NCBI GenBank assembly: GCA_910583725.1
Contig: CAJTXZ010000010.1
Coordinates: forward strand, 1-64,000
Direction of reading: 5' to 3'
Length of the DNA stretch: 64,000 bases
Source: an uncultured Vampirovibrio sp.
Lineage (GTDB): Bacteria > Cyanobacteriota > Vampirovibrionia > Gastranaerophilales > Gastranaerophilaceae
Position numbers and translations under genes: made by a program
Notes under the pieces: generated by a model
Seen by the model: the letters and a program-made list of their open reading frames with translations, nothing else
The model's database searches: none
Told to the model about the DNA's origin: nothing
Shown here: in pieces, positions 52,279 to 62,209 of the stretch
Layout: each line of letters starts with the position of its first letter
How positions within the stretch are numbered: the first letter of the stretch is position 1

Positions 52279-52370
52279 CAACCCGTAGGTTGGGTTTTAA
52301 CCCAACATTAAATAAACTGTCTAATTTTAATTATTATTTGAATAGAAAAATTGTTTTCAGGATAAGCCCC
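52279..52370. repeat. Interspersed repeat, full copy
   Basis: CAACCCGTAGGTTGGGTTTT starts an almost full match to the unit at 51172-51260, including TAATTTTAATTATTATTTGA and the end CAGGATAAGC. The rest of the 52148-52523 interval is AT-rich, with the alaS promoter at its end. Confidence 0.75.
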
Positions 52371-52478
52371 GCCCGGCAACTGCAATTCCAGCCCTTTTAA
52401 ATACAAAAACCCCAAAACCAAACTCCCCACCAAATAACAACAAACAAAAATAAAATTTTTATAATTAAGCGGTTTTTA

Positions 52479-52487
52479 TGGTAAAAT
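52479..52487 (+). promoter_or_regulatory. Extended -10 promoter of alaS
   Basis: TGG-TAAAAT (52479-52487). The leader of about 30 nt carries GAGGA before the ATG. Confidence 0.5.
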
Positions 52488-52523
52488 TTTTTTAAGTTTT
52501 GACATCAAATTATTGAGGAAAAT

Positions 52524-55205
52524 ATGGAAAATACGCCAAAAACCTGCGATGAAATAAGAGAAGCATTTTTAAACTTTTTTGAAAAAAAACATCAGCATAC
52601 AAGGGTAAAAAGCTCTTCCCTTGTGCCAAATAACCCCACAATACTACTTACAACTGCCGGTATGGTACAGTTTATACCATATTTTTTAGGTATTGAAACC
52701 CCGCCCTACAAGCCACACCGCGCCACATCCTGCCAAAAATGCGCCCGCGCCGGCGGCAAAGATTCAGACATAGAAAACGTAGGCAGAACCCCAAGGCACC
52801 ACACCTTTTTTGAAATGCTCGGAAATTTCAGCTTTGGCGACTATTTCAAGGAAGAAATCATCCCCTGGTCATGGGATTTTGTAACAAATTATTTAGGCCT
52901 TGATAAAGACCGACTCTGGATTACAATATACGAAAATGACGATGAAGCCGGCGAAATCTGGCAAAAGGCTGGTGTGCCCAAAGAAAGAATTTTAAAAAAG
53001 GGTAAAAAAGATAATTTTTGGGGCCCTGTCGGCATTTCAGGCTCCTGCGGCCCATGCAGCGAAATTCATTATGACCTTGGTGAGCACTTAAAATGCTCAG
53101 AAGATTGCTCAATTGCAACCTGTGAATGCAACAGGTGGGTTGAAATCTGGAACCTCGTATTTACAGAGCTTTTCCAGGATGAAAAAGGCAATCTTGTGCC
53201 CCTTGAAAAGAAAAACGTTGATACCGGAATGGGGCTTGAGAGGATTGCAATGGTATGCCAAAACGTCGCATCCACCTTTGAATCCGACCTATTGAAGCAA
53301 ATTTTGGATGAAGTTTGCAAAATTTCAGGCAAAAAATACGGTGAAGATGAAAAAACAGATATTTCGTTAAGAATTATTACGGACCACGCAAGATGCGTGT
53401 CATTCCTGATTGCAGACGGTATCACCCCTTCAAATGAAGGTAGGGGCTATGTTTTGAGGATGATTTTAAGACGCGCCCTAAGACACGGCTATATGCTAAA
53501 TTTAGAGCTTCCATTCCTAAAACCCATAGTAGACAAGGTTATTGAGCTTTATAAAAACGCATACCCTGAACTTTCTGAAAAAGCCGAAAAGATACAAAGA
53601 GCCGTGCTTTTAGAGGAAGAGAGGTTCAAATTAACCCTCCAGCGCGGTTATAATCTAATGGAAGAAATTCTAAAGGACGCTAAAAAATCAGGCAGCAAGC
53701 TGATTTCAGGAGAAAATTGCTTCAAACTCTATGATACATACGGATTTCCGCTTGAATTGACCAAAGAAATTGCCAACGAAAACTTTATGGATGTGGATGA
53801 AGCAGCGTTCAAAAAATTGATGGAAGAGCAGAGAGAAAGAGCTCGAAACTCAATGCAGAAGGTAGTTTTGGCGGATGATAAAAATTATGCCGACAAACCT
53901 GCAACAAATTTTGTAGGATACACCCAAAATGAAGCTACAGCAAAGGTTTTAGCGATAATTAAAAACGGCGAAGAGGTTGAGTGTACAAACGAAGACGATA
54001 TAGCTGATGTTATACTTGATGTTACGCCATTTTACGCTGAAAGTGGCGGTCAGGTGGGCGATTCAGGAACTCTTGAACTCTCAAATGGCGAAACTGTTGA
54101 TGTTTTAAAGACATTCAAGGTGCAAAACGTCTTTGCCCACAGAGTTAAGGGTGTAATATGCAAGGGAGATTCTGTAATAGCAAGGATTGACGCCACAAAA
54201 AGGGCAGAAACGCAGAAACATCACTCATTAGCGCACCTTCTACAGGCTGCATTAATCTCTGTACTTGGAAAAGAGGTACACCAGGCAGGTTCTCAGGTAG
54301 AGCCTGACAGAACAAGATATGATTTTTCTTTTGAGCGCGCAATGACAAAAGATGAAATCGCTAAAACCGAAGCCCTGATTAACTCTTGGATAAATGAAGG
54401 CTTATCAGGCAAAACAGAAATTATGGATATAGAAGAGGCGAAAAATTCAGGCGCAATGGCGCTTTTTGGTGAAAAATACGGCGAAAAGGTACGCGTTGTA
54501 AGCTTTTTTGATGAAAAAAACCCTGAAAAATGCGTCTCTAAGGAGCTTTGCGGTGGCTGTCACTGTACAAATACAAAAGATATCAGGCTTGCAAAAATAG
54601 CTTCAGAGGGCGCAAGCTCAGCAGGGGTAAGGCGTATAGAGATTTTATGCTCAAATTCTGCCTTTGATTATTTAGCTCAAAAAGCCCGCCAAATCGATGA
54701 TATCGCCCATAAATACAAACTTAAAACCGATGAGGTGGCAGAAAAAATTGAAAAATTAACCGAAGAAAATAAAGCCCAAAACGCCCGTATACAGGAGCTT
54801 GAGGCCCAAATTGCAAACAGTAGGTTTGAAAGCCTGGCAAATCGCGCCGAGGACGTGCCTTTAGGGGATGGCAAAACCGGAAAACTCTTTATATCATTGA
54901 TTGAAGACCACAACCCAAATGCACTAAAATTCGGATTGGAGATGTTTAGCAAAAAACTTGGCGAATCCATTATAATTTTATGCTCAAAAAAGCCTGATAA
55001 TGCGGGTTTTGTGATAGTCAAGGTGAGTGACGGCTTTGTTAAAAAAGGAATAAGCGCAGGGGCCCTAGTTTCAGAAATAACGGGCTTTTTAGGAGGTAAA
55101 GGCGGCGGAAAACCTTCTATGGCGCAAGGTTCAGCAAAAGATATTACAAATGTTAAGCAAATTTTTGAAAAAGTTGAAGCCGATATTAAAGCAAAATTAG
55201 CTTAA
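52524..55205 (+). CDS. alaS: Alanyl-tRNA synthetase
   Basis: Class II synthetase with editing domain. LLTTAGMVQFIPYFLG, TSCQKCARAGGKDSDIENVG, HHTFFEMLGNFSFGDYF and the editing/zinc motif SKELCGGCHCTNTKDI (CxxxH type) are diagnostic. A coiled-coil and C-Ala domain (GGKGGGKPSMAQG) end the protein. 893 aa, normal. Monocistronic, with a terminator after it. Confidence 0.98.
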   Translation: MENTPKTCDEIREAFLNFFEKKHQHTRVKSSSLVPNNPTILLTTAGMVQFIPYFLGIETPPYKPHRATSCQKCARAGGKDSDIENVGRTPRHHTFFEMLGNFSFGDYFKEEIIPWSWDFVTNYLGLDKDRLWITIYENDDEAGEIWQKAGVPKERILKKGKKDNFWGPVGISGSCGPCSEIHYDLGEHLKCSEDCSIATCECNRWVEIWNLVFTELFQDEKGNLVPLEKKNVDTGMGLERIAMVCQNVASTFESDLLKQILDEVCKISGKKYGEDEKTDISLRIITDHARCVSFLIADGITPSNEGRGYVLRMILRRALRHGYMLNLELPFLKPIVDKVIELYKNAYPELSEKAEKIQRAVLLEEERFKLTLQRGYNLMEEILKDAKKSGSKLISGENCFKLYDTYGFPLELTKEIANENFMDVDEAAFKKLMEEQRERARNSMQKVVLADDKNYADKPATNFVGYTQNEATAKVLAIIKNGEEVECTNEDDIADVILDVTPFYAESGGQVGDSGTLELSNGETVDVLKTFKVQNVFAHRVKGVICKGDSVIARIDATKRAETQKHHSLAHLLQAALISVLGKEVHQAGSQVEPDRTRYDFSFERAMTKDEIAKTEALINSWINEGLSGKTEIMDIEEAKNSGAMALFGEKYGEKVRVVSFFDEKNPEKCVSKELCGGCHCTNTKDIRLAKIASEGASSAGVRRIEILCSNSAFDYLAQKARQIDDIAHKYKLKTDEVAEKIEKLTEENKAQNARIQELEAQIANSRFESLANRAEDVPLGDGKTGKLFISLIEDHNPNALKFGLEMFSKKLGESIIILCSKKPDNAGFVIVKVSDGFVKKGISAGALVSEITGFLGGKGGGKPSMAQGSAKDITNVKQIFEKVEADIKAKLA

Positions 55206-55267
55206 ATTATATAAAATCAGGCCAAAAGCCGCTCCAAAAGAGAGTTTAAGACAATTTTCATACGTGA

Positions 55268-55299
55268 AAAATCCGGATTAATTGAAATCCGGATTTTTT
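55268..55299. terminator. Bidirectional terminator of alaS and rsmI
   Basis: AAAATCCGGATT (55268-55279) pairs perfectly with AATCCGGATTTT (55286-55297), T-rich on both strands. The rsmI stop codon lies inside it. Confidence 0.92.
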
Positions 55300-56114
55300 A
55301 TTAAAAAATCCTTAATATCGTTCTTAGAGTATGCATATAGTGAATTAAGCACGCTGACAATGTCTCTATTAGAGAGTTTTAGCCCTTTCAGCCTTAAAAT
55401 TTTGTCTTTCATATCATCGCAGAACACATTTTTTTCATCCAAAGCATAGGCCATACAGGCAATTTCGCCTTTTAGCACGTGTGAATTGTAGTATTCAAGA
55501 AGTTTTAGAGGGTAATCGACCCTTATTTCTTCAAATTTCTTTGTCAACTCGCGTCCAATTGCGATTTTACGGCACGCTTGGGTCTCAGCAATCGTCTTAA
55601 GTGTTGATATTAGGCGACTTGCACTTTCATAAAACACTAAATTCTCACCCGCATTTGCCTTTAGCAGATTTTCAATCTGTGATTTTACCCTGGGCAAAAA
55701 CCCTATAAACTTAAAATCCTCACTCTGCCTGGGTATTGAGGCAAGTAACGCCATAATTGCAGACGCCCCAACGATTGGCACCACATTAATACCAGCTAAA
55801 CGCGCTTCCTGAACTAGTTTCACACCAGGGTCTGATATTAAAGGTGTTCCAGCGTCAGACACCAAAGCCATGTCCTCACCCGCTTTCAGACGATTTATAA
55901 ACCAACCGCTCTTTTCGCTCTCAGAAAATTTATGATAACTTGCCAAGGGTGTTTTAATTTCATATTTTTCACAAAGTATTTTGGTATTCCTTGTGTCCTC
56001 GCAGGCAATAATAGCAACATTTTTCAAGATTTCAACAGCCCGAAACGTGATGTCAGAAAGGTTTCCAATAGGTGTCGATACTACAAAAAGTGTTCCCTGC
56101 TTATTTTCAGCCAT
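55278..56114 (-). CDS. rsmI: 16S rRNA 2'-O-ribose C1402 methyltransferase
   Basis: RsmI methylates the ribose of C1402 in 16S rRNA. TLFVVSTPIGNLSDITFRAV, CEDTRNTKILCEKYEI, ALVSDAGTPLISDPGVKLV and VPIVGASAIMALLAS are diagnostic of this SAM-binding tetrapyrrole-methylase fold. 278 aa from the ATG at 56114; the longer frame overlaps cysS. It follows cysS by 16 nt. Confidence 0.96.
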   Translation of the reverse strand: MAENKQGTLFVVSTPIGNLSDITFRAVEILKNVAIIACEDTRNTKILCEKYEIKTPLASYHKFSESEKSGWFINRLKAGEDMALVSDAGTPLISDPGVKLVQEARLAGINVVPIVGASAIMALLASIPRQSEDFKFIGFLPRVKSQIENLLKANAGENLVFYESASRLISTLKTIAETQACRKIAIGRELTKKFEEIRVDYPLKLLEYYNSHVLKGEIACMAYALDEKNVFCDDMKDKILRLKGLKLSNRDIVSVLNSLYAYSKNDIKDFLIKNPDFN

Positions 56115-56130
56115 TCTAAACCCCGAATAT

Positions 56131-57597
56131 TTAGGCCAATTCCCACTTTGAGCCATCTTTTGAATCTTTTACAATAATCCCCACGGCAAAAAGCTCATCT
56201 CTTATCAAGTCAGATTTTGCCCAGTCTTTATCAGCCCTTGCACAGTTCCTATCCTCTAAAAGCTTATCCAGCAAGGTTTTTGGGTCAAGAGATTCATCAT
56301 AGTTAAATTTTTCATAAAGGGGTAAAATTTTTGCCTTCAACTCCTCTAAATTCAACTCCTGCTTGTCTTTCAGGGTAAAATCAAACCCTAAAACTTCACC
56401 AAGCATAATTATTGTATTAGCAGTTTTTTGCACTAAAGATGCGTTACCGAAAGGCTTTTCACCGTCTTTAGCAGCCAAAGCGCCCTCAGACTCTGCTTTT
56501 TTAAGTTTATTAACCAGCGAAAACAAGACAGCAAGCGCCTTTGAGGTATTCAAATCATCATCCATGGCATCTTTAAAGGCAAAAAGAGCCTCAGAGTCAT
56601 AATCGTTTTCACTAACAGCCTTGTTAGAGTAATCTTTCACACTGTTAATAAGCCTTTTTGCCCCGTTATTTGCAGCATTCAGGGCCTCATCATTAAATTC
56701 TACAGGCATTCTGTAATGGTTTGTAAGGATAAAAAGCCTTATGGCATTTGAATTATAGCGTTTTAAAACATCATCTATGGTTAAAAAATTACCAAGAGAT
56801 TTTGACATTTTTTCTTTATTAATGGTCACAAAACCATTGTGCAGCCAGTATTTTACGAATTTACAGCCATTTGCACATTCAGACTGCGCCCTCTCATTCT
56901 CATGGTGCGGAAACTGTAAATCAGCCCCACCGGCGTGTATATCAAGGGTTTCGCCCAAATGCTTCTTACTCATGGCAGAGCATTCAATATGCCAGCCTGG
57001 ACGCCCCATACCCCAAGGACTTTTATAGCCGTGCTTTTCGTCCTTTTTCCAAAGCGCAAAATCAAGCGGGGAGCGCTTTTTAGTATCTGCCTCCACCCTT
57101 GCACCGGCCATCAAGTCATCAATAGGCTGGCCTGAAAGTGCGCCGTAGTCTTTGAATTTAGCCACCTCAAAATAAACATCCCCGTCAACAGGGTATGCAA
57201 AGCCCGAATCAACCAGTTTCTTTGTCATAGCAATCATTTCGCCAATTGTCTTGGTGGCTCTTGGCTCTATGTCAGGGTTTAAGACGTTTAAACCCTTCAT
57301 TGAATTTATAAAACTTTGATAAAATTCTTTTGTCACAATCTCAGGCAAAACACCCATCATATCTGCTTTTTTCAGGATTTTATCATCTATATCCGTTACA
57401 TTCCTGCAATAGGTGACATCATACCCTGAAAATTTGAGGTATCTATACAAAACGTCCCACGTAATGTAGCACCTGGCGTGTCCAAGATGTGCCTTATCAT
57501 AAACCGTTGGGCCGCAAACATACATTTTGACAGCGTTTCCCGCTATCGGCTTAAATTCTTCGGATTTTTTTGAAAGTGTATTAAAAAGCTTTAACAT
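56131..57597 (-). CDS. cysS: Cysteinyl-tRNA synthetase
   Basis: Class I synthetase. CGPTVYDKAHLGHARCYITW (HIGH-type motif), WHIECSAMSKKHLGETLDIH (zinc Cys/His), HHENERAQSE and KMSKSLGNFL (KMSKS) are clear. 488 aa. The ATG lies 6 nt after TAAAAT (57609-57604, minus) and lacks a Shine-Dalgarno sequence: leaderless start. First gene of a cysS-rsmI operon. Confidence 0.98.
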   Translation of the reverse strand: MLKLFNTLSKKSEEFKPIAGNAVKMYVCGPTVYDKAHLGHARCYITWDVLYRYLKFSGYDVTYCRNVTDIDDKILKKADMMGVLPEIVTKEFYQSFINSMKGLNVLNPDIEPRATKTIGEMIAMTKKLVDSGFAYPVDGDVYFEVAKFKDYGALSGQPIDDLMAGARVEADTKKRSPLDFALWKKDEKHGYKSPWGMGRPGWHIECSAMSKKHLGETLDIHAGGADLQFPHHENERAQSECANGCKFVKYWLHNGFVTINKEKMSKSLGNFLTIDDVLKRYNSNAIRLFILTNHYRMPVEFNDEALNAANNGAKRLINSVKDYSNKAVSENDYDSEALFAFKDAMDDDLNTSKALAVLFSLVNKLKKAESEGALAAKDGEKPFGNASLVQKTANTIIMLGEVLGFDFTLKDKQELNLEELKAKILPLYEKFNYDESLDPKTLLDKLLEDRNCARADKDWAKSDLIRDELFAVGIIVKDSKDGSKWELA

Positions 57598-57603
57598 AAG
57601 TCG

Positions 57604-57609
57604 ATTTTA
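57604..57609 (-). promoter_or_regulatory. -10 box of cysS (leaderless start)
   Basis: TAAAAT (57609-57604) followed by CGACTT and the ATG. No room for a Shine-Dalgarno sequence. Confidence 0.5.
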
Positions 57610-57700
57610 CTACAAATTTTTTTATAGTAAAATAGGTTGGGAGGATAAATTTTAAAATCCCCAAAAAAACGGCTTACAGACTTCAAAGAAAGGCGAAAAC

Positions 57701-58990
57701 GTGAAAAATACCGTTGTAGTAGGCGCCCAGTTTGGCGATGAGGGCAAAGCAAAAATCACTGATTTATTAGCATCAAATGCAGATGTTATAATAAGATATC
57801 AGGGAGGCTCAAATGCAGGCCACACTGTGGTTTACAACGATAAAAAATATAAATTTCACCTTGTCCCCTCAGGCATTTTATACGAAGGAAAAACCTGTTT
57901 TGTGGGTGCAGGAGTAGTAATTAAGCCGGATGACTTTCAAAAAGAAATTAACGAGCTCATTGCAGAAGGAATTTCAGAAGAACATTTTAAAAAAGCCCTA
58001 AAAGTGCACCCACTGGCGCATATTACTATGCCCTGGCACACAGAGGTGGATGGATACAGCGAAAATTCACTTGGAAAAAATAAGATAGGGACAACCAAAA
58101 AAGGCATAGGGCCTACATATACGGATAAATATGCGCGCGTTGGAATAAGAGTTGAAGATTTATTTAATGAAGAAACGTTAAGCGAAAAACTTGATGTAAT
58201 TTTGCCCTTAAAAAACAAAATGCTTGATAAAGTTTACAATCTTAACACTTATTCAAAAGATGAGGCTATGGCACTCTGTGCCAAATATAGAAAGATTTTT
58301 GCACCATATGTATGTTTTGAATGGCAACAACTTTTAGACGACGCCAAAAGAAACAAGACAATTCTCTTCGAAGGCGCACAGGGCGTGCTTTTAGACATTG
58401 ACTACGGCACATATCCCTTTGTTACAAGCTCAAACCCCGTAGGCGGCGGAGCAGGTGTCGGTGCTTCTGTGGGGCCATTAGCCATAAATGAAGTCATTGG
58501 CGTGTTTAAGGCATATATTACAAGAGTTGGCGAAGGGCCTTTTGTGACTGAACTTTTAGATGAAACCGGTGAAAAAATACAAAAAATTGGCGCAGAATTT
58601 GGCGTAACAACAGGAAGGCCAAGGCGCTGTGGCTGGTTTGACGCTGTAATAGCTAAGTATAGCGTACTTGTTGGAGGGCTTTCATCCATAGCACTTACAA
58701 AACTCGATGTTTTTGACACATTCGAAACCATAAAGCTTTGTACTGCCTACAAAAACAAAAAAACCGGCGAAATTACAGAATATTACCCCACAAATGTTTA
58801 CACACATAAAGACTATGAGCCTGTTTATGAGGAATTTAAAGGCTGGATGTCAGACACCACAAAGGTTAAACACTTTGATGACTTGCCAAATGAAGCCAAG
58901 ATATACTTAAAACGCCTTGAAGAAGTTTCAGGCGCCCCTATAAAAATCATAAGCATAGGCCCAGATAGAGAACAGACAATATTTGTATAG
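57701..58990 (+). CDS. purA: Adenylosuccinate synthetase
   Basis: GTP-dependent first step from IMP to AMP. VVVGAQFGDEGKAKITDLLA (P-loop), YQGGSNAGHTVVYNDKKYKF, GTTKKGIGPTYTDKYAR, FEGAQGVLLDIDYGTYPFVT and TGRPRRCGWFDAV are standard. 429 aa from a GTG after AAAGG. The leader of about 70 nt follows a TATAGTAAAAT box. Confidence 0.97.
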   Translation: MKNTVVVGAQFGDEGKAKITDLLASNADVIIRYQGGSNAGHTVVYNDKKYKFHLVPSGILYEGKTCFVGAGVVIKPDDFQKEINELIAEGISEEHFKKALKVHPLAHITMPWHTEVDGYSENSLGKNKIGTTKKGIGPTYTDKYARVGIRVEDLFNEETLSEKLDVILPLKNKMLDKVYNLNTYSKDEAMALCAKYRKIFAPYVCFEWQQLLDDAKRNKTILFEGAQGVLLDIDYGTYPFVTSSNPVGGGAGVGASVGPLAINEVIGVFKAYITRVGEGPFVTELLDETGEKIQKIGAEFGVTTGRPRRCGWFDAVIAKYSVLVGGLSSIALTKLDVFDTFETIKLCTAYKNKKTGEITEYYPTNVYTHKDYEPVYEEFKGWMSDTTKVKHFDDLPNEAKIYLKRLEEVSGAPIKIISIGPDREQTIFV

Positions 58991-59086
58991 CCGCGCTTGG
59001 ATATAGCCTAAACATTCGGGCGAACAATTTTTTGGTCCATAAAATTGGCCAGAAAACAAAATTTAATTGCCTAAAATCACAATGCG

Positions 59087-59785
59087 CTACAGCCTTATCT
59101 CGGGCGGTTTTCCAAGGTAATCATATTCATTCTCATATTTTGTCATTGTATTCATAAATTTCTTAACATCGTTTGTGATAATTAAATCAGGATTTTTAGA
59201 TGCAAAATCATCCAAAATCATAATGGCAGGGGCGTATTTACCCTGTTTTTCAAGAATTATTGCAATAACAATTGCATTAAACGGATTAACCTTGAGATTC
59301 TTCATCAAAAATTCTTTTTTTTGGGCAGTTATTCCTAATAGTTCATATGATTCAACAAGATTTTTATAGTATTCAAACTTCATACAATCCTGCATAATCG
59401 CCCTCTCAAAACATGTTTTAGCCATCTCTGAAAAATCGGCATCGGCACGGGTTAAATTCCTCTCCCTTTGAATCTTACCAAAAACAAGATAAACCTTGCC
59501 TAAATTATTGTAATATACAGCCGTAGACTGCGAATTCGGGTTTATTGCAATAGCAATCTTAAATTCTTTTAATGCAGCAAAATAATCCTGCTCCCTAAAA
59601 TAATTCACACCGCGCCTGTTGTGCTGGTTTGCATTCTTCATAGCATCAACAGGGCTTATGATTTTTACCTGATTTAAATCCGCAAAAGCTGGCAACACAA
59701 GACTTTTACCTGGCTGAAACGGGTTTTTAATATCAAAAAGGGAAATAATGAGAGACAATATTAACAAAATTAATCTTTTTTTCAT
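59087..59785 (-). CDS. Secreted TPR-repeat protein
   Basis: An N-terminal signal sequence (KKRLILLILSLIISLFDIKN, A-rich site near LPAFADLN) exports it. TPR units read NRRGVNYFREQDYFAALKEF, AVYYNNLGKVYLVFG and CFERAIMQDCMKFEYYKNL. 233 aa from the ATG at 59785, which has a likely leaderless start (TAAGAT, 7 nt). Probably a periplasmic or outer-membrane protein-protein adaptor; partner unknown. Confidence 0.75.
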   Translation of the reverse strand: MKKRLILLILSLIISLFDIKNPFQPGKSLVLPAFADLNQVKIISPVDAMKNANQHNRRGVNYFREQDYFAALKEFKIAIAINPNSQSTAVYYNNLGKVYLVFGKIQRERNLTRADADFSEMAKTCFERAIMQDCMKFEYYKNLVESYELLGITAQKKEFLMKNLKVNPFNAIVIAIILEKQGKYAPAIMILDDFASKNPDLIITNDVKKFMNTMTKYENEYDYLGKPPEIRL

Positions 59786-59898
59786 ATTCTTAATCTTAAT
59801 GGTTTTTTGGCTAAAAATCCATTCCGACACCAAGAGTGGATTTAACAGGGTTTTATGTTAAGGGTATCAGGTCAATATAAACCTGCGCCAAAGGATGC

Positions 59899-60825
59899 TT
59901 AGACAGTAAATTCCAAATTTTCCTTTGCAAATTTTATATTTTCTGAAATTTGTGTGTATTCATTTTCAAGCATAGATAAGATTCCATCATCATAATTCGG
60001 GTCATAATGAAAGAAAAAGAGGGTTTTTGCCTTTGCAAACTTTGAAGTTTCAACAGCCATATTAAAAGTAGAATGCCCGAAACCCTGTTTTGGAAGGATA
60101 GGTGAAATATAATCCTGCTGGGTATATTGGGCGTCATGAATCAAAACATCTGTACCATGGGCAAATTCTATAAATTTTTTATCGCAGCCAATATAGCTTT
60201 CCTTGTCTGTCGCATAAACAACGGATTTATTTTTGTATTGAATTTTAATACTCAAAGAGCCGTCCTTTGGGTGCGCGGTTGTTTTATACACAGATATAAC
60301 AACATCAGAAGAGTGATTGTCAGAGTTAAAATCACTCTGTGCAATAAATTCCTTTGTATTATCAGGCTTTATTATAAGAACATTTTTAAGCGCAAAACCA
60401 TAAATATTTAAATTTGACTGTATTTCATCAATTGAAACAGGAAAAACCCGCTCAAATAGCGTGTTTGAAATAGTTTCCTTTAAAGACTCACCCCTTGCAG
60501 GCGGCCCGTAAATATCGAGTTTTGATGTCGGAATAAACAAAGGTGCAAAAAACTGCAGCCCCTGGGTATGGTCCTGATGAAGATGACTTAAAATTATTGT
60601 GGCATCAACAGGTTTTCTTGAGTACAAATCAGTGCCGGATAATATGTGCTCCTTCTGCAAATCCCGCCCAAGGTCAATAATTCCTGTTCCAGCATCAAGT
60701 ATTATAAGATGTCCGCCGACATAAATTTCGACACAGCTTGTGTTTCCGCCAAATTTTAGATGGCTTTGCTTTGCTGTCGGATGAGAGCCTCTCACCCCTC
60801 TGAACTTTATCTTAAAATCCTGCAT
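59899..60825 (-). CDS. MBL-fold metallo-hydrolase
   Basis: A beta-lactamase-fold hydrolase. IILDAGTGIIDLGRDL, the metal motif ILSHLHQDHTQGLQFF (HxHxDH), VVYATDKESYIG and VLIHDAQYTQQDY with a later GFGHSTFNMAVE His fit PhnP/RNase Z-like enzymes. FRGVRGSHPT at the start is a common feature of this subgroup. 308 aa, cytosolic, monocistronic. Substrate unknown. Confidence 0.85.
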   Translation of the reverse strand: MQDFKIKFRGVRGSHPTAKQSHLKFGGNTSCVEIYVGGHLIILDAGTGIIDLGRDLQKEHILSGTDLYSRKPVDATIILSHLHQDHTQGLQFFAPLFIPTSKLDIYGPPARGESLKETISNTLFERVFPVSIDEIQSNLNIYGFALKNVLIIKPDNTKEFIAQSDFNSDNHSSDVVISVYKTTAHPKDGSLSIKIQYKNKSVVYATDKESYIGCDKKFIEFAHGTDVLIHDAQYTQQDYISPILPKQGFGHSTFNMAVETSKFAKAKTLFFFHYDPNYDDGILSMLENEYTQISENIKFAKENLEFTV

Positions 60826-60984
60826 CTTAATCCACTGTTTCTGTTTTGCTAAATATTCCTTTTCTATTATTCCACAGGGCTTTTGTATGTGCCCAGTTTT
60901 CTATAATTTAAACTCGTTAAATCCTCAGTCGTTATTCAGTCTGCTAAAAGCGGCGGAAAACATATAACGACGCCAGACAACAAT

Positions 60985-62205
60985 TTATATCGGGTTTTCA
61001 GCCGGCTGCACCTTATCAGACATGCTATCAGCATTTTCATAAAGGTTTTTTTGAGTTTCTTCTAAATCTTTTATTTTCTTAATCTTCTTCTTTGCCTTTT
61101 CTTTGGCTTTTTGTTCTTTTTGAAGTTGTTTCTGGGTTCTTTGCATTTCCTTTTGGATTTTTTTATCTTCTTTTATTGTTTTTGGCTTTTCTTCCTTATA
61201 TTCATTGTTATTGTTCTTTGATTTTCTAATCGTAATCGTGGTGTTATGGTCGCTTGGAAGGCCTCTTAGGGCAGCCTGCGCTATAGCATTCATTTTGCCC
61301 TTCTTTTGAACATCATAAAGGTTTGTTTCAATATATTTAATATTAAATATGGTCCTGTCCTTATAGTTTGTAATATTTACATACCTGAAGGCATTAGGGT
61401 ATGTAACAAGGGATGGCGTGCTTATATGGATTATATTTCCCTGCCTTATTATCTTTGCAGCATGGTAGTGGCCTGAAAATATTGCTATAGGTGTTTTTTT
61501 GTATTTTTTTATTATTTCCATATATTTATCAGAATTAACTATCCTGTGGTGTTCTGATTTAAAGGGCTCTACAACAGGATGGTGCTCAAATATAAGTATA
61601 ACCTTATCTTTGTGCCCCTCTATCTCATTCTTTAAAAACTCTGCCTGCTCATCCTTTAATATGCCGTTTGCTGTTATTCTGTCATCCACCGTTGTATCAA
61701 GCACAATCACCCGATATTCCCTTCTTGGCGAAAAGGCATAATAGCTTTTATCAAAGATATAAAAAGGATTGCATTTTTTAATGATATCAAGCGCCTCTGC
61801 CTTGTTAATGTATGGCGGGGCGTCCTTATCAAGAGTTTTTAATTGCGCCATATCATGGTTTCCAAAAGCAACAAGGCTTGGGTACTTCAATTTTGTGAGT
61901 AATACAAAAAAGTCTCTGTATGATTCTTTTAGAGGCTCATTCACCATATCACCCGTAAACATAACAAAATCAACCGGTTTAAGGTTATTCACCTGGCGAA
62001 TTGCATCCTCTAAAAGAATTTTAGAGCTTGAAAGCGCCTTATAGCTGGTGTCTTCCCTGTCTGATATGTGTGTATCCGATATCTGCACAAAGCTCAATTC
62101 CATCTCTTTGAATGAAAAATCAGCCTGCGCAGAATCTCCTTGCATTACAATAATTGAAAATGCAAGGAAAAATGCTGATAAAATTTTGTAGAATATATTT
62201 TTCAT
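60985..62205 (-). CDS. Secreted calcineurin-like metallophosphoesterase
   Basis: A signal peptide (NIFYKILSAFFLAFSIIVMQ, cleavage near AQA) precedes FVQISDTHISDRED, DFVMFTGDMVNEP, LVAFGNHDMAQ, IFEHHPVV and FSGHYHAAKI, the five metal-binding blocks. The last 100 residues are a Lys/Gln/Glu coiled region unusual in the family. 406 aa. It starts 4 nt after the malQ end, so the two are co-transcribed. Confidence 0.88.
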   Translation of the reverse strand: MKNIFYKILSAFFLAFSIIVMQGDSAQADFSFKEMELSFVQISDTHISDREDTSYKALSSSKILLEDAIRQVNNLKPVDFVMFTGDMVNEPLKESYRDFFVLLTKLKYPSLVAFGNHDMAQLKTLDKDAPPYINKAEALDIIKKCNPFYIFDKSYYAFSPRREYRVIVLDTTVDDRITANGILKDEQAEFLKNEIEGHKDKVILIFEHHPVVEPFKSEHHRIVNSDKYMEIIKKYKKTPIAIFSGHYHAAKIIRQGNIIHISTPSLVTYPNAFRYVNITNYKDRTIFNIKYIETNLYDVQKKGKMNAIAQAALRGLPSDHNTTITIRKSKNNNNEYKEEKPKTIKEDKKIQKEMQRTQKQLQKEQKAKEKAKKKIKKIKDLEETQKNLYENADSMSDKVQPAENPI

Positions 62206-62209
62206 AATA

